Positions 16,683 through 25,149 of a DNA stretch of 25,186 nucleotides are shown here, piece after piece (the stretch's first letter is position 1; every line of letters starts with the position of its first letter). The position numbers and the translations under genes were made by a program. Source of the DNA: Ruminococcaceae bacterium UBA5396 (lineage in GTDB: Bacteria > Bacillota > Clostridia > Oscillospirales > Acutalibacteraceae); the NCBI GenBank assembly GCA_002410715.1, contig DHOG01000086.1, forward strand, positions 4,712 through 29,897, read 5' to 3'. The notes beneath the pieces are model-generated. The model did not search any database. It worked only from the letters and a program-made list of their open reading frames with translations, and was not told the DNA's origin.

Positions 16683-16683
16683 G
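16666..16683. promoter_or_regulatory. Inverted repeat overlapping the rimP -35 element
   Basis: CTTGCA (16666-16671) and TGCAAG (16678-16683) are perfect inverted 6-bp arms with a 6-bp spacer, covering the -35 hexamer and part of the spacer of the rimP promoter. This geometry could be a repressor site, but half of it is the -35 itself, so chance is possible. Confidence 0.35.
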
Positions 16684-16785
16684 TAATATTTTAGGCGATA
16701 TGTGCCGTGCTTTTGTTAAATATGTCTGCCGTATTATGCCGTACTTTGAAATATGTATTAATTCTGAAACCTAAGCCGAGAACCG

Positions 16786-19700
16786 TCAAGATGATGAGGT
16801 GAATCTAGATTCAAAATCATCTCTTGATATCGTTTTCCCACCCATTTCATCCAATGGCAGCTCTTTTGCAACTGTTTTTACAATTTCATCATAAAACTTG
16901 AATGTTGACAAAGGTTTTTCACCATGCCAATAAGCAACTTTTTTGGAGGCATCCACTCCTTGCAGACAGAGCATCGAGTATAATTCTGACTTGCCGGTAT
17001 AATAAACAGCAATGTCAAATGACCTGTCGGCAAAATTTCTATTTATATTCCTTCTGGAGAATTCACGTAATTTTTCAATATCTGTTGTAAACCCATTTTT
17101 CAACAGCTTTTTGACGCTTTTCAATTCACCAAAATTCAAATACATAAATCGTACGCTTTTGTAGAAAAGTTTAACCTGATGGTTAATTTTCAATTGTACC
17201 TTACGATTACTGTGAATACTATTCAGCCATACCGAAACGTTATACTTTTCATAATCAACATTGTCAAGAAAGTCGAGCATCTTTGTTGTGATTCTCATGT
17301 CATTTAAGTCATCCATAATGATTAGAATGCCCTGCTTGTCCTGTTTGGGGAACGAATATGTCGACATGGCTTTTTTGCCATGAAATACAATATCGCAAAC
17401 CCTTTCACTGGCATGGCCGTCATCATTGCCCACAAATCTTTTTGCAAACGCTTCATAATAAACTTGTTTTTCCCCAGCGATTGCGTCTATATTATGAATC
17501 GTATCAATAATTTCATCCGAGGTGCGACATATGGGAGCTGGAATTTCATTCAAATCAAGGTAAAAATCTTCTTGCCCGCCTCTATGCGCCAAGTATTCGG
17601 CTTGGTCAAATGGGAACAGAATCAACGGATTTCCAGTTATTAAATAATCAAAGAAGATACCGGAATAGTCGGTAATTAATATGTCCGTAGCAGAAAGTAA
17701 CATGTTTGTTTCGATATCAAACGGAACAACATATTTCATTTGATCGGGCGTCAAGTGCTTTTCAGACATATGGTGAAACTTAATCAAAACAACATATTCA
17801 TCGCCCAAGCTGGATTTTATGCGTTGATAGTGCTTAATGAATATATCCAGATCTTTCACCGGTCTTGTAACCGTCCCTCTCCAAGTGGGGGCGTACAGCA
17901 CCAGTTTTTTTCCGTCAGGAATATTGAGCGATTTACGAACTTCGGATTTGTTAGCATGAATTAACAAATCATTTCTCGGATAGCCCAGTTCCAGAACTTT
18001 ACCCTTATAGAGCGTATCACAATAATAAGCCTTAAAAAGACGTTCGGTAGTAAACCTGTTGGGACTGACAAAAAAATCCGAATCCAACAAGCTTTTTGCC
18101 ATATTGTGTGTTTCCCAGATAAAATCCGTATGTGCTCCAAGAGTTTTTAGCAGTGTCGAATGCCAGGTGTGAACATAGATCTGCTCTTTCCTTTTGATAT
18201 AATAAGGCGATAAAGATGTATCCACAACCAAATACTTACTGGTTTCGGCATACTTAGCATAGTTTTTATAATCTGAAGGGTGAACTATAGTAATACGCTT
18301 ATCATCAAGAAGCGAAAGTATTCTGGGGTTTTCTTTATCCTCTACAAGAATAACATGCCGAACATCCTTCATATCAGGATGGCTGTATAAATGCTTAAAT
18401 ATGGCATACGGATTTCCGCTGAAATCATCTCCTCGAAAAGCAGCGTAGAAAATGTAGTTATCACGAATGGAGCCGTTTTCATAATAGTGGGTGAATTCTC
18501 TGGCTTGACGATTGCTTTTGCTAAGAAGCCAAACTGCAGCTTGTCCAATCTTAGACTGTTTAGCCATATAAGATATTCGCTTTTTCATACTGCTACCATT
18601 TTGAGAGTTTCTCAGATAAAAAGGGAGCGTATGGTATAGTGATAGAAATAAGCGATGTCTATATATTAAGCTGTTAATCCGAATTTTCTTATTATTTTTC
18701 CTTTTATAATAAGGATTTTTTCTCCAATCTTTGAAATTTTTGTTTAAGTATTTATATGCTGTTTTAATAAATTTTAGCGCAAATCTTCTGTCACTTATCC
18801 TATTTAAAGCACCTAATCTAACAAAAACAACTATCCTGCATTGCTCCGCAAGGGCATTATAGCATACTTTAAAACAATTCTTTTCCTTATAATAGTTAAT
18901 AATAATATCAAAAGCTTGAAATACGTCATAAAACCTATCATCATATGTATTGATAGCAGAGGTAGTCCTGTCTTCTTGATAATTGTAAAAAGGTTCATCT
19001 ACAAGATCTACTTTGTTTGCCATAAGTAGTAGTGGGTATACAAAAGCAGAGTCTTCACATAGTTTTAGAGAAGGTATCTTAAATTCATTTTCCACTATTA
19101 GACTTCTTCTAAATATTTTATTCCATAAATATGGACGACACCCTAATATTATGTCAGGTTCTTCCTTTACAGAATAACCAAATGCATTTTTATTAATTAC
19201 TTCCGGCACATATCTTTGTTTATTAGCACTTTTAAATCGATAATAACGACAGACAACTATATCTGATCTTGTCTGATATGCCTTCTTTAACATTTTTTCA
19301 TACATATCATATGAAACATAATCATCGCTATCAACAAAGGCAATATAGTCACCCGTGGCTTTACTAATACCAAAATTTCTTGTATCAGCAGCGCCAGAGT
19401 TTTCCTTAATATATGATTTAATAATATGTGGATACTCTTGCCTATATCTATCAATGATTTCTTGTGAATTATCCAAAGAACCGTCATTTACTACTATAAC
19501 TTCAATACCTTGCTGAGTTTGATTAACCAACGAATCTAAGCATTTAGCTAAATACTCTTCTACATTATATACAGGAACTATAACCGATACTTTTACCCCT
19601 GTTTCCGGTGCATTCAATGGTATTGTAGTATTTCCAGTTTGAAAATACTCGTCTATAGAAAAATTATGAGCTCTGCCCTTTCGAACTTTCTTTGGAGGCA

Positions 19701-22335
19701 GCTTCATGTAATTTTTACCGTATATAGTTTTAAGCATATACTCCGCTTCACTTGGAACAGGCAGCATATGACCCTCAAAAGGAACAAAACGCATTTTACC
19801 AAAGAAACTTGTAGGAAACACTTCTTTGCTTAAGGGATAGTAGCTACACAAGTTCACCATATATTTTTTTGGTCCATTGTTAAACTTGCGCATTTGACGG
19901 TTTACCCATTTGAAAAGAGTTTTTGTTTTAATAAATTTACTAAGCAAGCGCATAGCGTAACGATGCGGTTTGCGTTTCATAACCATAGAATAGCCGGATT
20001 TAATAAACAAAAATCTTCTAAGCAAGCGGACCGTGCGCATTTGTGTTTTTTGTGACTTGCTGTACCTTTTAGGACAATAATCCAGAGGAAATATGTCAAT
20101 ATAGGGTCCATTGTACATAGCAACATCGCGCATTTTTTCCTGTGTAAACTTTGTTTTCCGGGTTATCTGAATTTTCGCGCCCAGCACCCAGTGCTTTGGA
20201 TTGGTTTCAAACGAGTCGAGGTTATATCCGACGGGAAAATCTTTCTGCGCAAGCTTAATAAAACGGTCATAGTCTTCCCTGGGCATGAGTATGTCCACAT
20301 CATCATCCCAGGGTATAAATCCGCCGTGACGCATAGCGCCCAACAAAGTACCCTCACCAAGATAATAGGTGATGTTGTGCTTTTTGCAAAATTCATCCAC
20401 AACCAAGAGAATCTCCAGCTCTAGCTGCTGTAATTCCCTTAGTTCTTCTTTGTCCTTTATTTTACTTTTTTTGCTGCTTTGATCAGCATCTTCGGAATCA
20501 TTTAAACCAAAAATTTCTCTGTACAGTGCCATGATATCATCACGGCTTAAAACCACCGGATTATTTCCAAGACGAACAGGATTGACCGAATCTGTCAAAA
20601 TCTCAATATCGGATTCGTCCTTTAACAAAGGCACTTCTAAATCCAAAAGCTCCAGTATAAATTCGAACTCTTCCAGTACATTAATATCCTTTTTGGTTTT
20701 TACATTAAATGCTTTTTTAAATATGGTTAACGCACTTCTAATATGTCCGTCTGTAATCCCTTCAGCGGTTTTATCCATATTCTCAAGCATAAAACGCCAA
20801 ACCGAGGGCAAACACAAGCCAACCGCATGACCGTGCGCGATACCATACATCGACGTTACCTTATAGCTCATTGCGTGTGCCGCCGTTGTCTGAGAGATAT
20901 TAATTGCTTTGCCGCTGAGGTTGGCAGCCATCATTATATTTTTAAAGGATGCACGGTCACCCCTGAGATAAGCGAGAACGTTATCAACAATAAGCTGCAA
21001 TCCTTTTTGAGCATAATTCCGGCATATATCATTGGTATTAACCGACCAAATAGCTTCGATGCACTGACACATAGCATCCAACATGGTGGACTTTTTTTGA
21101 TATTCGGGAAGTGTCTCCAAAAATTTGGGCTCGAGAAACACATATTCCGGCACAATGGTATCGTGGGAAATGGATTGCTTCTCATTATTATAGTAAAGCA
21201 CGCTGAATCTGGTTGATTCGCTGCCGGTTCCGGCCGTTGTGGGAATGGCAATGATTTTGACAGGCGAATATACAAACTCCTGCTCAAGATAATTCTTATG
21301 CTTGTCCAATGCCGAAAACAATTTTATATTTTTTGCGGTATCAATTGCACTGCCTCCGCCAACCGCAATTATAAAATCGCATTTCTCATTATTAAAGAGT
21401 TCAGCACCGGCTGCTACCTCTTCATAAAGGGGGTTGGGGCTAAACCCGCTAAACCTGACAAAATCAACCGATAAATTATTAAAATATTCACTTATAAACA
21501 GCTTGTCGAAAACGCTGTCACAAACCAGCATCGGCCTTTTTGCATTATTCTCGGCCAATATACACGGTATATTTATGAAATCACCGCTGCCGTCAAATAT
21601 CAACTGCTGATCAAAATCAAACTGGCGAATATCCTCGGACACACGCTCCAGGTCATCCTGATTGTCAACCTCATCAATATAGTATTGTTCATAGGAAAAC
21701 GACTTGATTCCCAGCTCCCACAAAATTTCATTAAGAGCATTTTCTGCATACACCTTATCATTGCCCGCTTCAATAAACTTTTCAACCTGATGTGTCCAGG
21801 CAACAAGCTTGTCCTTGCTCAGTTTATACAACGGCTGAAAGGCGTAGCAATTGGAATCAAATATATGTATCGATACCTCACGTATTGAATCAGCAATCAC
21901 TCTGGCTTTAAAGTCCTTTTCCGGCAATTGTTTTGACTGGTTCACCATCGCCAGTGAAGTGTCACTACTATTCAAAACATCTTGAATCAGCTTTTTATCA
22001 AAAACCAAATCCCCGTGAAGAAGCAGAGCATCATCATTAAAATGCTCCCTTGCCAGATACATAGAATAAATATAGTTTGTTTTGTCATATATGGGGTTGT
22101 TTACAAATGTGAAGTTTAAGTGTGCGAACTCGTTACTGCTGCATACCTGTGCGAGCTGTTCTTTAAATGGTCCGGTTGTGATTACAAAATCACGGATTCC
22201 GCATTCGCTCAGAATTCTCAACTGTCTATGGAAGATAGTCTCACCGTTTTTTAAGATTGCCATAGACTTATGATTATTTTTTGTGAACTCACCCATTCTA
22301 TTTCCCAAACCGGAATTAAATATGATTGCCTTCAA
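16786..22335 (-). CDS. Giant fusion: LicC/PntC-like nucleotidyltransferase, Fe-ADH, LicD, GT2, TagB/F-like transferase
   Basis: The protein has 1849 residues and starts at TTG, with GGGAG 10 nt upstream. The start fits because nucleotidyltransferases of this type begin directly with MKAII.
Domain 1 (1-245) is LicC/PntC-like: GLGNRMGEFTKNNHKS near the start and a probable metal Asp109 in HGDL.
Domain 2 (250-610) is iron-type alcohol dehydrogenase: GGGSAID 326-332, PTTAGTGSE 365-373, metal ligands D420, H487 and H501, but Gln424 where many members have His. It resembles phosphonoacetaldehyde reductases.
A charged linker (612-635) leads to LicD (640-890), with GTLLGAMRHGGFIPWDDDVD ending at 681.
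GT2 (912-1240) has VIVPVYN, VNDGS and DSDD (1002-1005).
The TagB/TagF-like domain (1290-1655) has WHSTLLKTLG (His1392), YAPTWRG and TDYSGIFFDY.
The last 185 residues are unassigned.
The genes upstream make phosphonopyruvate and phosphonoacetaldehyde, so a hydroxyethylphosphonate-bearing surface polymer is the likely product. The fused order is the odd point. Confidence 0.9.
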   Translation of the reverse strand: MKAIIFNSGLGNRMGEFTKNNHKSMAILKNGETIFHRQLRILSECGIRDFVITTGPFKEQLAQVCSSNEFAHLNFTFVNNPIYDKTNYIYSMYLAREHFNDDALLLHGDLVFDKKLIQDVLNSSDTSLAMVNQSKQLPEKDFKARVIADSIREVSIHIFDSNCYAFQPLYKLSKDKLVAWTHQVEKFIEAGNDKVYAENALNEILWELGIKSFSYEQYYIDEVDNQDDLERVSEDIRQFDFDQQLIFDGSGDFINIPCILAENNAKRPMLVCDSVFDKLFISEYFNNLSVDFVRFSGFSPNPLYEEVAAGAELFNNEKCDFIIAVGGGSAIDTAKNIKLFSALDKHKNYLEQEFVYSPVKIIAIPTTAGTGSESTRFSVLYYNNEKQSISHDTIVPEYVFLEPKFLETLPEYQKKSTMLDAMCQCIEAIWSVNTNDICRNYAQKGLQLIVDNVLAYLRGDRASFKNIMMAANLSGKAINISQTTAAHAMSYKVTSMYGIAHGHAVGLCLPSVWRFMLENMDKTAEGITDGHIRSALTIFKKAFNVKTKKDINVLEEFEFILELLDLEVPLLKDESDIEILTDSVNPVRLGNNPVVLSRDDIMALYREIFGLNDSEDADQSSKKSKIKDKEELRELQQLELEILLVVDEFCKKHNITYYLGEGTLLGAMRHGGFIPWDDDVDILMPREDYDRFIKLAQKDFPVGYNLDSFETNPKHWVLGAKIQITRKTKFTQEKMRDVAMYNGPYIDIFPLDYCPKRYSKSQKTQMRTVRLLRRFLFIKSGYSMVMKRKPHRYAMRLLSKFIKTKTLFKWVNRQMRKFNNGPKKYMVNLCSYYPLSKEVFPTSFFGKMRFVPFEGHMLPVPSEAEYMLKTIYGKNYMKLPPKKVRKGRAHNFSIDEYFQTGNTTIPLNAPETGVKVSVIVPVYNVEEYLAKCLDSLVNQTQQGIEVIVVNDGSLDNSQEIIDRYRQEYPHIIKSYIKENSGAADTRNFGISKATGDYIAFVDSDDYVSYDMYEKMLKKAYQTRSDIVVCRYYRFKSANKQRYVPEVINKNAFGYSVKEEPDIILGCRPYLWNKIFRRSLIVENEFKIPSLKLCEDSAFVYPLLLMANKVDLVDEPFYNYQEDRTTSAINTYDDRFYDVFQAFDIIINYYKEKNCFKVCYNALAEQCRIVVFVRLGALNRISDRRFALKFIKTAYKYLNKNFKDWRKNPYYKRKNNKKIRINSLIYRHRLFLSLYHTLPFYLRNSQNGSSMKKRISYMAKQSKIGQAAVWLLSKSNRQAREFTHYYENGSIRDNYIFYAAFRGDDFSGNPYAIFKHLYSHPDMKDVRHVILVEDKENPRILSLLDDKRITIVHPSDYKNYAKYAETSKYLVVDTSLSPYYIKRKEQIYVHTWHSTLLKTLGAHTDFIWETHNMAKSLLDSDFFVSPNRFTTERLFKAYYCDTLYKGKVLELGYPRNDLLIHANKSEVRKSLNIPDGKKLVLYAPTWRGTVTRPVKDLDIFIKHYQRIKSSLGDEYVVLIKFHHMSEKHLTPDQMKYVVPFDIETNMLLSATDILITDYSGIFFDYLITGNPLILFPFDQAEYLAHRGGQEDFYLDLNEIPAPICRTSDEIIDTIHNIDAIAGEKQVYYEAFAKRFVGNDDGHASERVCDIVFHGKKAMSTYSFPKQDKQGILIIMDDLNDMRITTKMLDFLDNVDYEKYNVSVWLNSIHSNRKVQLKINHQVKLFYKSVRFMYLNFGELKSVKKLLKNGFTTDIEKLREFSRRNINRNFADRSFDIAVYYTGKSELYSMLCLQGVDASKKVAYWHGEKPLSTFKFYDEIVKTVAKELPLDEMGGKTISRDDFESRFTSSS
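18618..19608 (-). other. AT-rich segment covering the GT2 domain of the giant gene
   Basis: Hand counts of 60-base lines give about 18% GC at 18661, 23% at 18721, 25% at 19081 and 30-32% at 19201 and 19441. Lines in flanking domains give about 48% (17881) and 42% (20221). The low-GC block coincides with the GT2 domain, and the reading frame stays open through both borders. This suggests domain replacement by recombination with an AT-rich source. Confidence 0.6.
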
Positions 22336-22375
22336 TGAATGAACACTCCCATAAACTTATTGGTAATATGCGATC

Positions 22376-23494
22376 TTAAGCGTTTATGTTCCCGAATATC
22401 TTCATCATGTTGATTTTGTTTTGTTCAGGAGTAATGGTAGGTCTGCCAAGATCATCTCTCGAGCCTTGTTTGGTATAGATAATCAGTGCACCCAGCTTTT
22501 CACGCTTCAGCTTATCAATTCCCTGCTCTACTTCGTTTTTTGTTGAAGCTGTATAAACATTTTTAAAGCCACACGCAAATAGGATGCTCTTGATATCAAT
22601 GTCAAACCCGACGGTTGGCTGTCCGCCAACCGATTCATGGACCCCGTTGTTAATCAAAATATATTTATAATTTTCCTTAGCATATTTTGCAGCAATTCCC
22701 ATGCCGCCCATATGCATAATAAATGAACCGTCTCCGTCAACACAAAACACATCTTTTTCGGTTCCAAGGGACATGCCAAGAGCAATCGAAGCAGTATGCC
22801 CCATTGAACCCACCGTTAGAAAGTCGTGTTCATGTCCTTCGTTGCGTCTTTCTCTGATTTCGAAAATCTCCCTTGATGTCTTGCCGGTTGTCGAAACGAC
22901 AAAGGCATCACTGCCAATGTTCGATATAATGCCGTCAAGTGCCTCTTCACGAAGCATTGTATACTCAGAATCGGGTTTTGAAATTTTATATTCCGAAAAG
23001 CATCCTTTCCTAACAATAAGCGCAACAGGCTTTGAATTTTCGGACATATACTTATAGCAATAATCAATTTGAGTTTTATAATCGTCTTCGAGAATCAAAT
23101 AATCAATGCCCATGGTTTCCAACAAAGATAGGGTAACCTTCCCTTGTTTCACGTGCTGAGGTTCATCCTTAACGCCAGGCTCACCCCTCCATCCGATTAA
23201 TAAAAGCATGGGGATTCTGTAAACGTCCTCATCAACAAGCGAAAGCAGCGGGTTAACTGCATTTCCCTGCCCCGAATTCTGCATATAGACAACACCGAAT
23301 TTTCCCGTTGATATATGATAGCCCGAAGCAATGCCAATGGCATTGCCTTCGTTTGCCGCTATGATATTGTTGCTTTCATCACTGCTCATTTTAATACAGG
23401 CGCATATATTTTTCAAAAGAGAGTCAGGCACACCAACAAAAAAATCAAGATCTTTCTTTTTCAGATAACTGAAAAATTCTTCGGTATTTATCAT
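22376..23494 (-). CDS. aepY: Phosphonopyruvate decarboxylase
   Basis: This 372-residue thiamine-diphosphate enzyme decarboxylates 3-phosphonopyruvate to phosphonoacetaldehyde, the step that pulls the unfavourable PEP mutase reaction forward. I chose the ATG at 23494, where AAGGAG lies 6 nt upstream; an earlier GTG in frame would contain that site. The N-terminal Pyr domain has the catalytic Glu49 in ANEGNAIGIASGYH and the MQNSGQGNAVNP motif (71-82). The C-terminal PP domain has GDGS at 254-257 and the ILINNGVHESVGGQPT segment that completes the ThDP/magnesium motif, with Asn282/283. The C terminus RDDLGRPTITP is typical of this family rather than of acetolactate synthases. It follows the PEP mutase by 83 bp and precedes the giant gene by 40 bp. 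Confidence 0.94.
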   Translation of the reverse strand: MINTEEFFSYLKKKDLDFFVGVPDSLLKNICACIKMSSDESNNIIAANEGNAIGIASGYHISTGKFGVVYMQNSGQGNAVNPLLSLVDEDVYRIPMLLLIGWRGEPGVKDEPQHVKQGKVTLSLLETMGIDYLILEDDYKTQIDYCYKYMSENSKPVALIVRKGCFSEYKISKPDSEYTMLREEALDGIISNIGSDAFVVSTTGKTSREIFEIRERRNEGHEHDFLTVGSMGHTASIALGMSLGTEKDVFCVDGDGSFIMHMGGMGIAAKYAKENYKYILINNGVHESVGGQPTVGFDIDIKSILFACGFKNVYTASTKNEVEQGIDKLKREKLGALIIYTKQGSRDDLGRPTITPEQNKINMMKIFGNINA

Positions 23495-23538
23495 CGAAAT
23501 CTCCTTCACGACAAATTAGTTTACCATTTCACAACATC

Positions 23539-23564
23539 ATCCCCGCAGAGGAACCTACGGGGAT
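23539..23564. other. Hairpin in the aepX-aepY gap
   Basis: Arms ATCCCCG (23539-23545) and CGGGGAT (23558-23564) form a 7-bp stem with a 12-nt loop, just after the PEP mutase stop. No U tract follows on the minus strand, so it probably does not end transcription. It could tune relative expression of the two enzymes through mRNA stability. Confidence 0.45.
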
Positions 23565-23577
23565 AACTTGATTGTAT

Positions 23578-24897
23578 TTACTTTTCTTCCGGTATAAGAC
23601 TTAAGACCTCTTTTATAGACATGCAATCCCGGTCTACTTCTTTACTGCGTCCATACCTCAATATATTTTCTGCCGTATGTAGCATAGCAGGGTATGCGCT
23701 TCTAAGCAGATGATTTGCGTAAATAATTATGTTTCCGCCCATCTCACAAAGTTCATCTTCCGTAAAGTGATTGTAAGATGTGGGAACCAAAACAACCGGT
23801 ATGTTAGGTGCAAACTCTCTGAATTTTTTCAGGAAGTCTGCTATTTCGCTGCCATCCTTCTCTTTGCTGTGAATCATGATGGCATCGGCGCCGGCATCAA
23901 TATAGATCTTTGCCCTATTTAACGCATCATCCACCCCCGCTCCTGCAATCAGGCTTTCCAGCCTGGCTATAATCATGAAGTCTCTGGTTAACTGGGCTTG
24001 TTTGCCTGCATTTATTTTTTTAGCGAATTCATGGGGATCATCCAGCGTCTGAACGGCATCGGTGCCAAAAAGAGAGTTTTGCTTAAGACCGGTTTTATCC
24101 TCAATGATTATTGCCGAAACACCCAGTCTTTCCAACGTTTTAACATTATAAACAAAATGCTCTGTCCTGCCGCCGGTATCACCGTCAAGGATAATAGGTT
24201 TCGTCGTTACCTCGATTATCTCATTGATGGTATTTATCCTGCTTGTCAAGTCAACCAGTTCAATATCCGGCTTTCCTTTGAATGATGAATCGCAAAGGCT
24301 GCTAACCCACATGGCATCGAATTCTTTTCTTTGACCCTCATTTTCAACCCTGACATTTTCAACAATCAGGCCGCTCAACCCATTGGATGCTTCCATCACA
24401 CGTAAATATGGCTTGAGCTTCAGCATTTTTCTAAGCTTTGCCCTACGGATATCAGGAGTATTCAAGATAGGTCTCATGCTATCATCGATTTCAGTTCCTG
24501 AAACGCCACTGGTATAGGGAAACTCTACAAGCTCTCCGCCGTATTCGGCAAGTATATTAAGGACCTCTGCCCTTATATTCGACTGTATACCTGTCTTCCA
24601 ATCATCACCATGAACGACATAATCCGGCTTTAATTCACGGAGGTTTTTAGCATAGGATAGCGTATCCTGCTTGACTACTTTACTTACGCTTTTAAGGCTC
24701 TTAAATATTTTCTTACGAACTTCAAAATCAAGAATCGGCAATCTTTTATAGGTTGCTATGACATCATCAGTTAAAATGCCGATAATCACTTCACCCAGCT
24801 CGGCACCTTTTTCAATAATATTGATATGTCCGCTATGTACTATGTCTGCGGATACAGCAATATAAACCGTCTTTTTTCCAGCACATTCTTGTTTCAT
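23578..24897 (-). CDS. aepX: TagD-like cytidylyltransferase fused to phosphoenolpyruvate mutase
   Basis: This is a 439-residue protein. I prefer the ATG at 24897 because AGGGG lies 7 nt before it; an in-frame ATG two codons earlier has the site almost against it. Residues 8-140 resemble glycerol-3-phosphate cytidylyltransferase (TagD): HSGH nucleotide-binding motif at 21-24, GDDW at 97-100 and the SGVSGTEI ending. Residues 150-439 are PEP mutase of the isocitrate-lyase superfamily, which converts phosphoenolpyruvate to phosphonopyruvate and forms the C-P bond. The diagnostic EDK-x5-NS motif is at 266-275, and DGDTGG (238-243) lies in the metal site. Such fusions are known in phosphonate clusters, but the role of the N-terminal domain is not settled; making CDP-glycerol for the TagB/F-like domain downstream is one option. 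It is the first gene of the locus in this window. Confidence 0.93.
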   Translation of the reverse strand: MKQECAGKKTVYIAVSADIVHSGHINIIEKGAELGEVIIGILTDDVIATYKRLPILDFEVRKKIFKSLKSVSKVVKQDTLSYAKNLRELKPDYVVHGDDWKTGIQSNIRAEVLNILAEYGGELVEFPYTSGVSGTEIDDSMRPILNTPDIRRAKLRKMLKLKPYLRVMEASNGLSGLIVENVRVENEGQRKEFDAMWVSSLCDSSFKGKPDIELVDLTSRINTINEIIEVTTKPIILDGDTGGRTEHFVYNVKTLERLGVSAIIIEDKTGLKQNSLFGTDAVQTLDDPHEFAKKINAGKQAQLTRDFMIIARLESLIAGAGVDDALNRAKIYIDAGADAIMIHSKEKDGSEIADFLKKFREFAPNIPVVLVPTSYNHFTEDELCEMGGNIIIYANHLLRSAYPAMLHTAENILRYGRSKEVDRDCMSIKEVLSLIPEEK

Positions 24898-24944
24898 TTT
24901 CATACCCCTGCTATCCGAATTTTATTTAATTAAGTACAGTATTC

Positions 24945-24968
24945 GAGTTGCCATAAGAATAGCAACTC
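24945..24968. other. Leader hairpin upstream of the phosphonate operon
   Basis: Arms GAGTTGC (24945-24951) and GCAACTC (24962-24968) form a perfect 7-bp stem with a 10-nt loop. It lies in the predicted 5' leader, about 48-71 nt before the first start codon. No known riboswitch class was recognised. It does not cover the ribosome binding site. Confidence 0.45.
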
Positions 24969-24999
24969 ACCTATTTCTTTAAGTTTAAAACACCGGATT

Positions 25000-25028
25000 A
25001 GTATATAGCTGTTAGAAATAAATGTCAA
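25000..25028 (-). promoter_or_regulatory. Sigma-A promoter of the phosphonate operon (proximal)
   Basis: On the minus strand a perfect TTGACA (25023-25028) and TATACT (25000-25005) are separated by 17 bp. The start point would be near 24993, giving a leader of roughly 95 nt. This is the best candidate for driving the PEP mutase, decarboxylase and giant genes as one message. Confidence 0.8.
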
Positions 25029-25120
25029 GTTATCTGCAATTGCGATAAAGACCGCCTATGGCAGCCAAAAGGCTACTCCAAGCTGCAAAACTTATCTTTT
25101 ATGCCCAAAAGACTATTGCA

Positions 25121-25149
25121 ATCATATCACAAATTACTTGCGTAATCAA
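25121..25149 (-). promoter_or_regulatory. Possible second promoter, distal, with extended -10
   Basis: On the minus strand TTGATT (25144-25149) and TATGAT (25121-25126) are 17 bp apart, and TG precedes the -10 by one base, forming an extended -10. It lies about 120 bp upstream of the proximal promoter. The 24898-25186 region otherwise contains no gene, only the two promoters and small hairpins. Confidence 0.5.
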
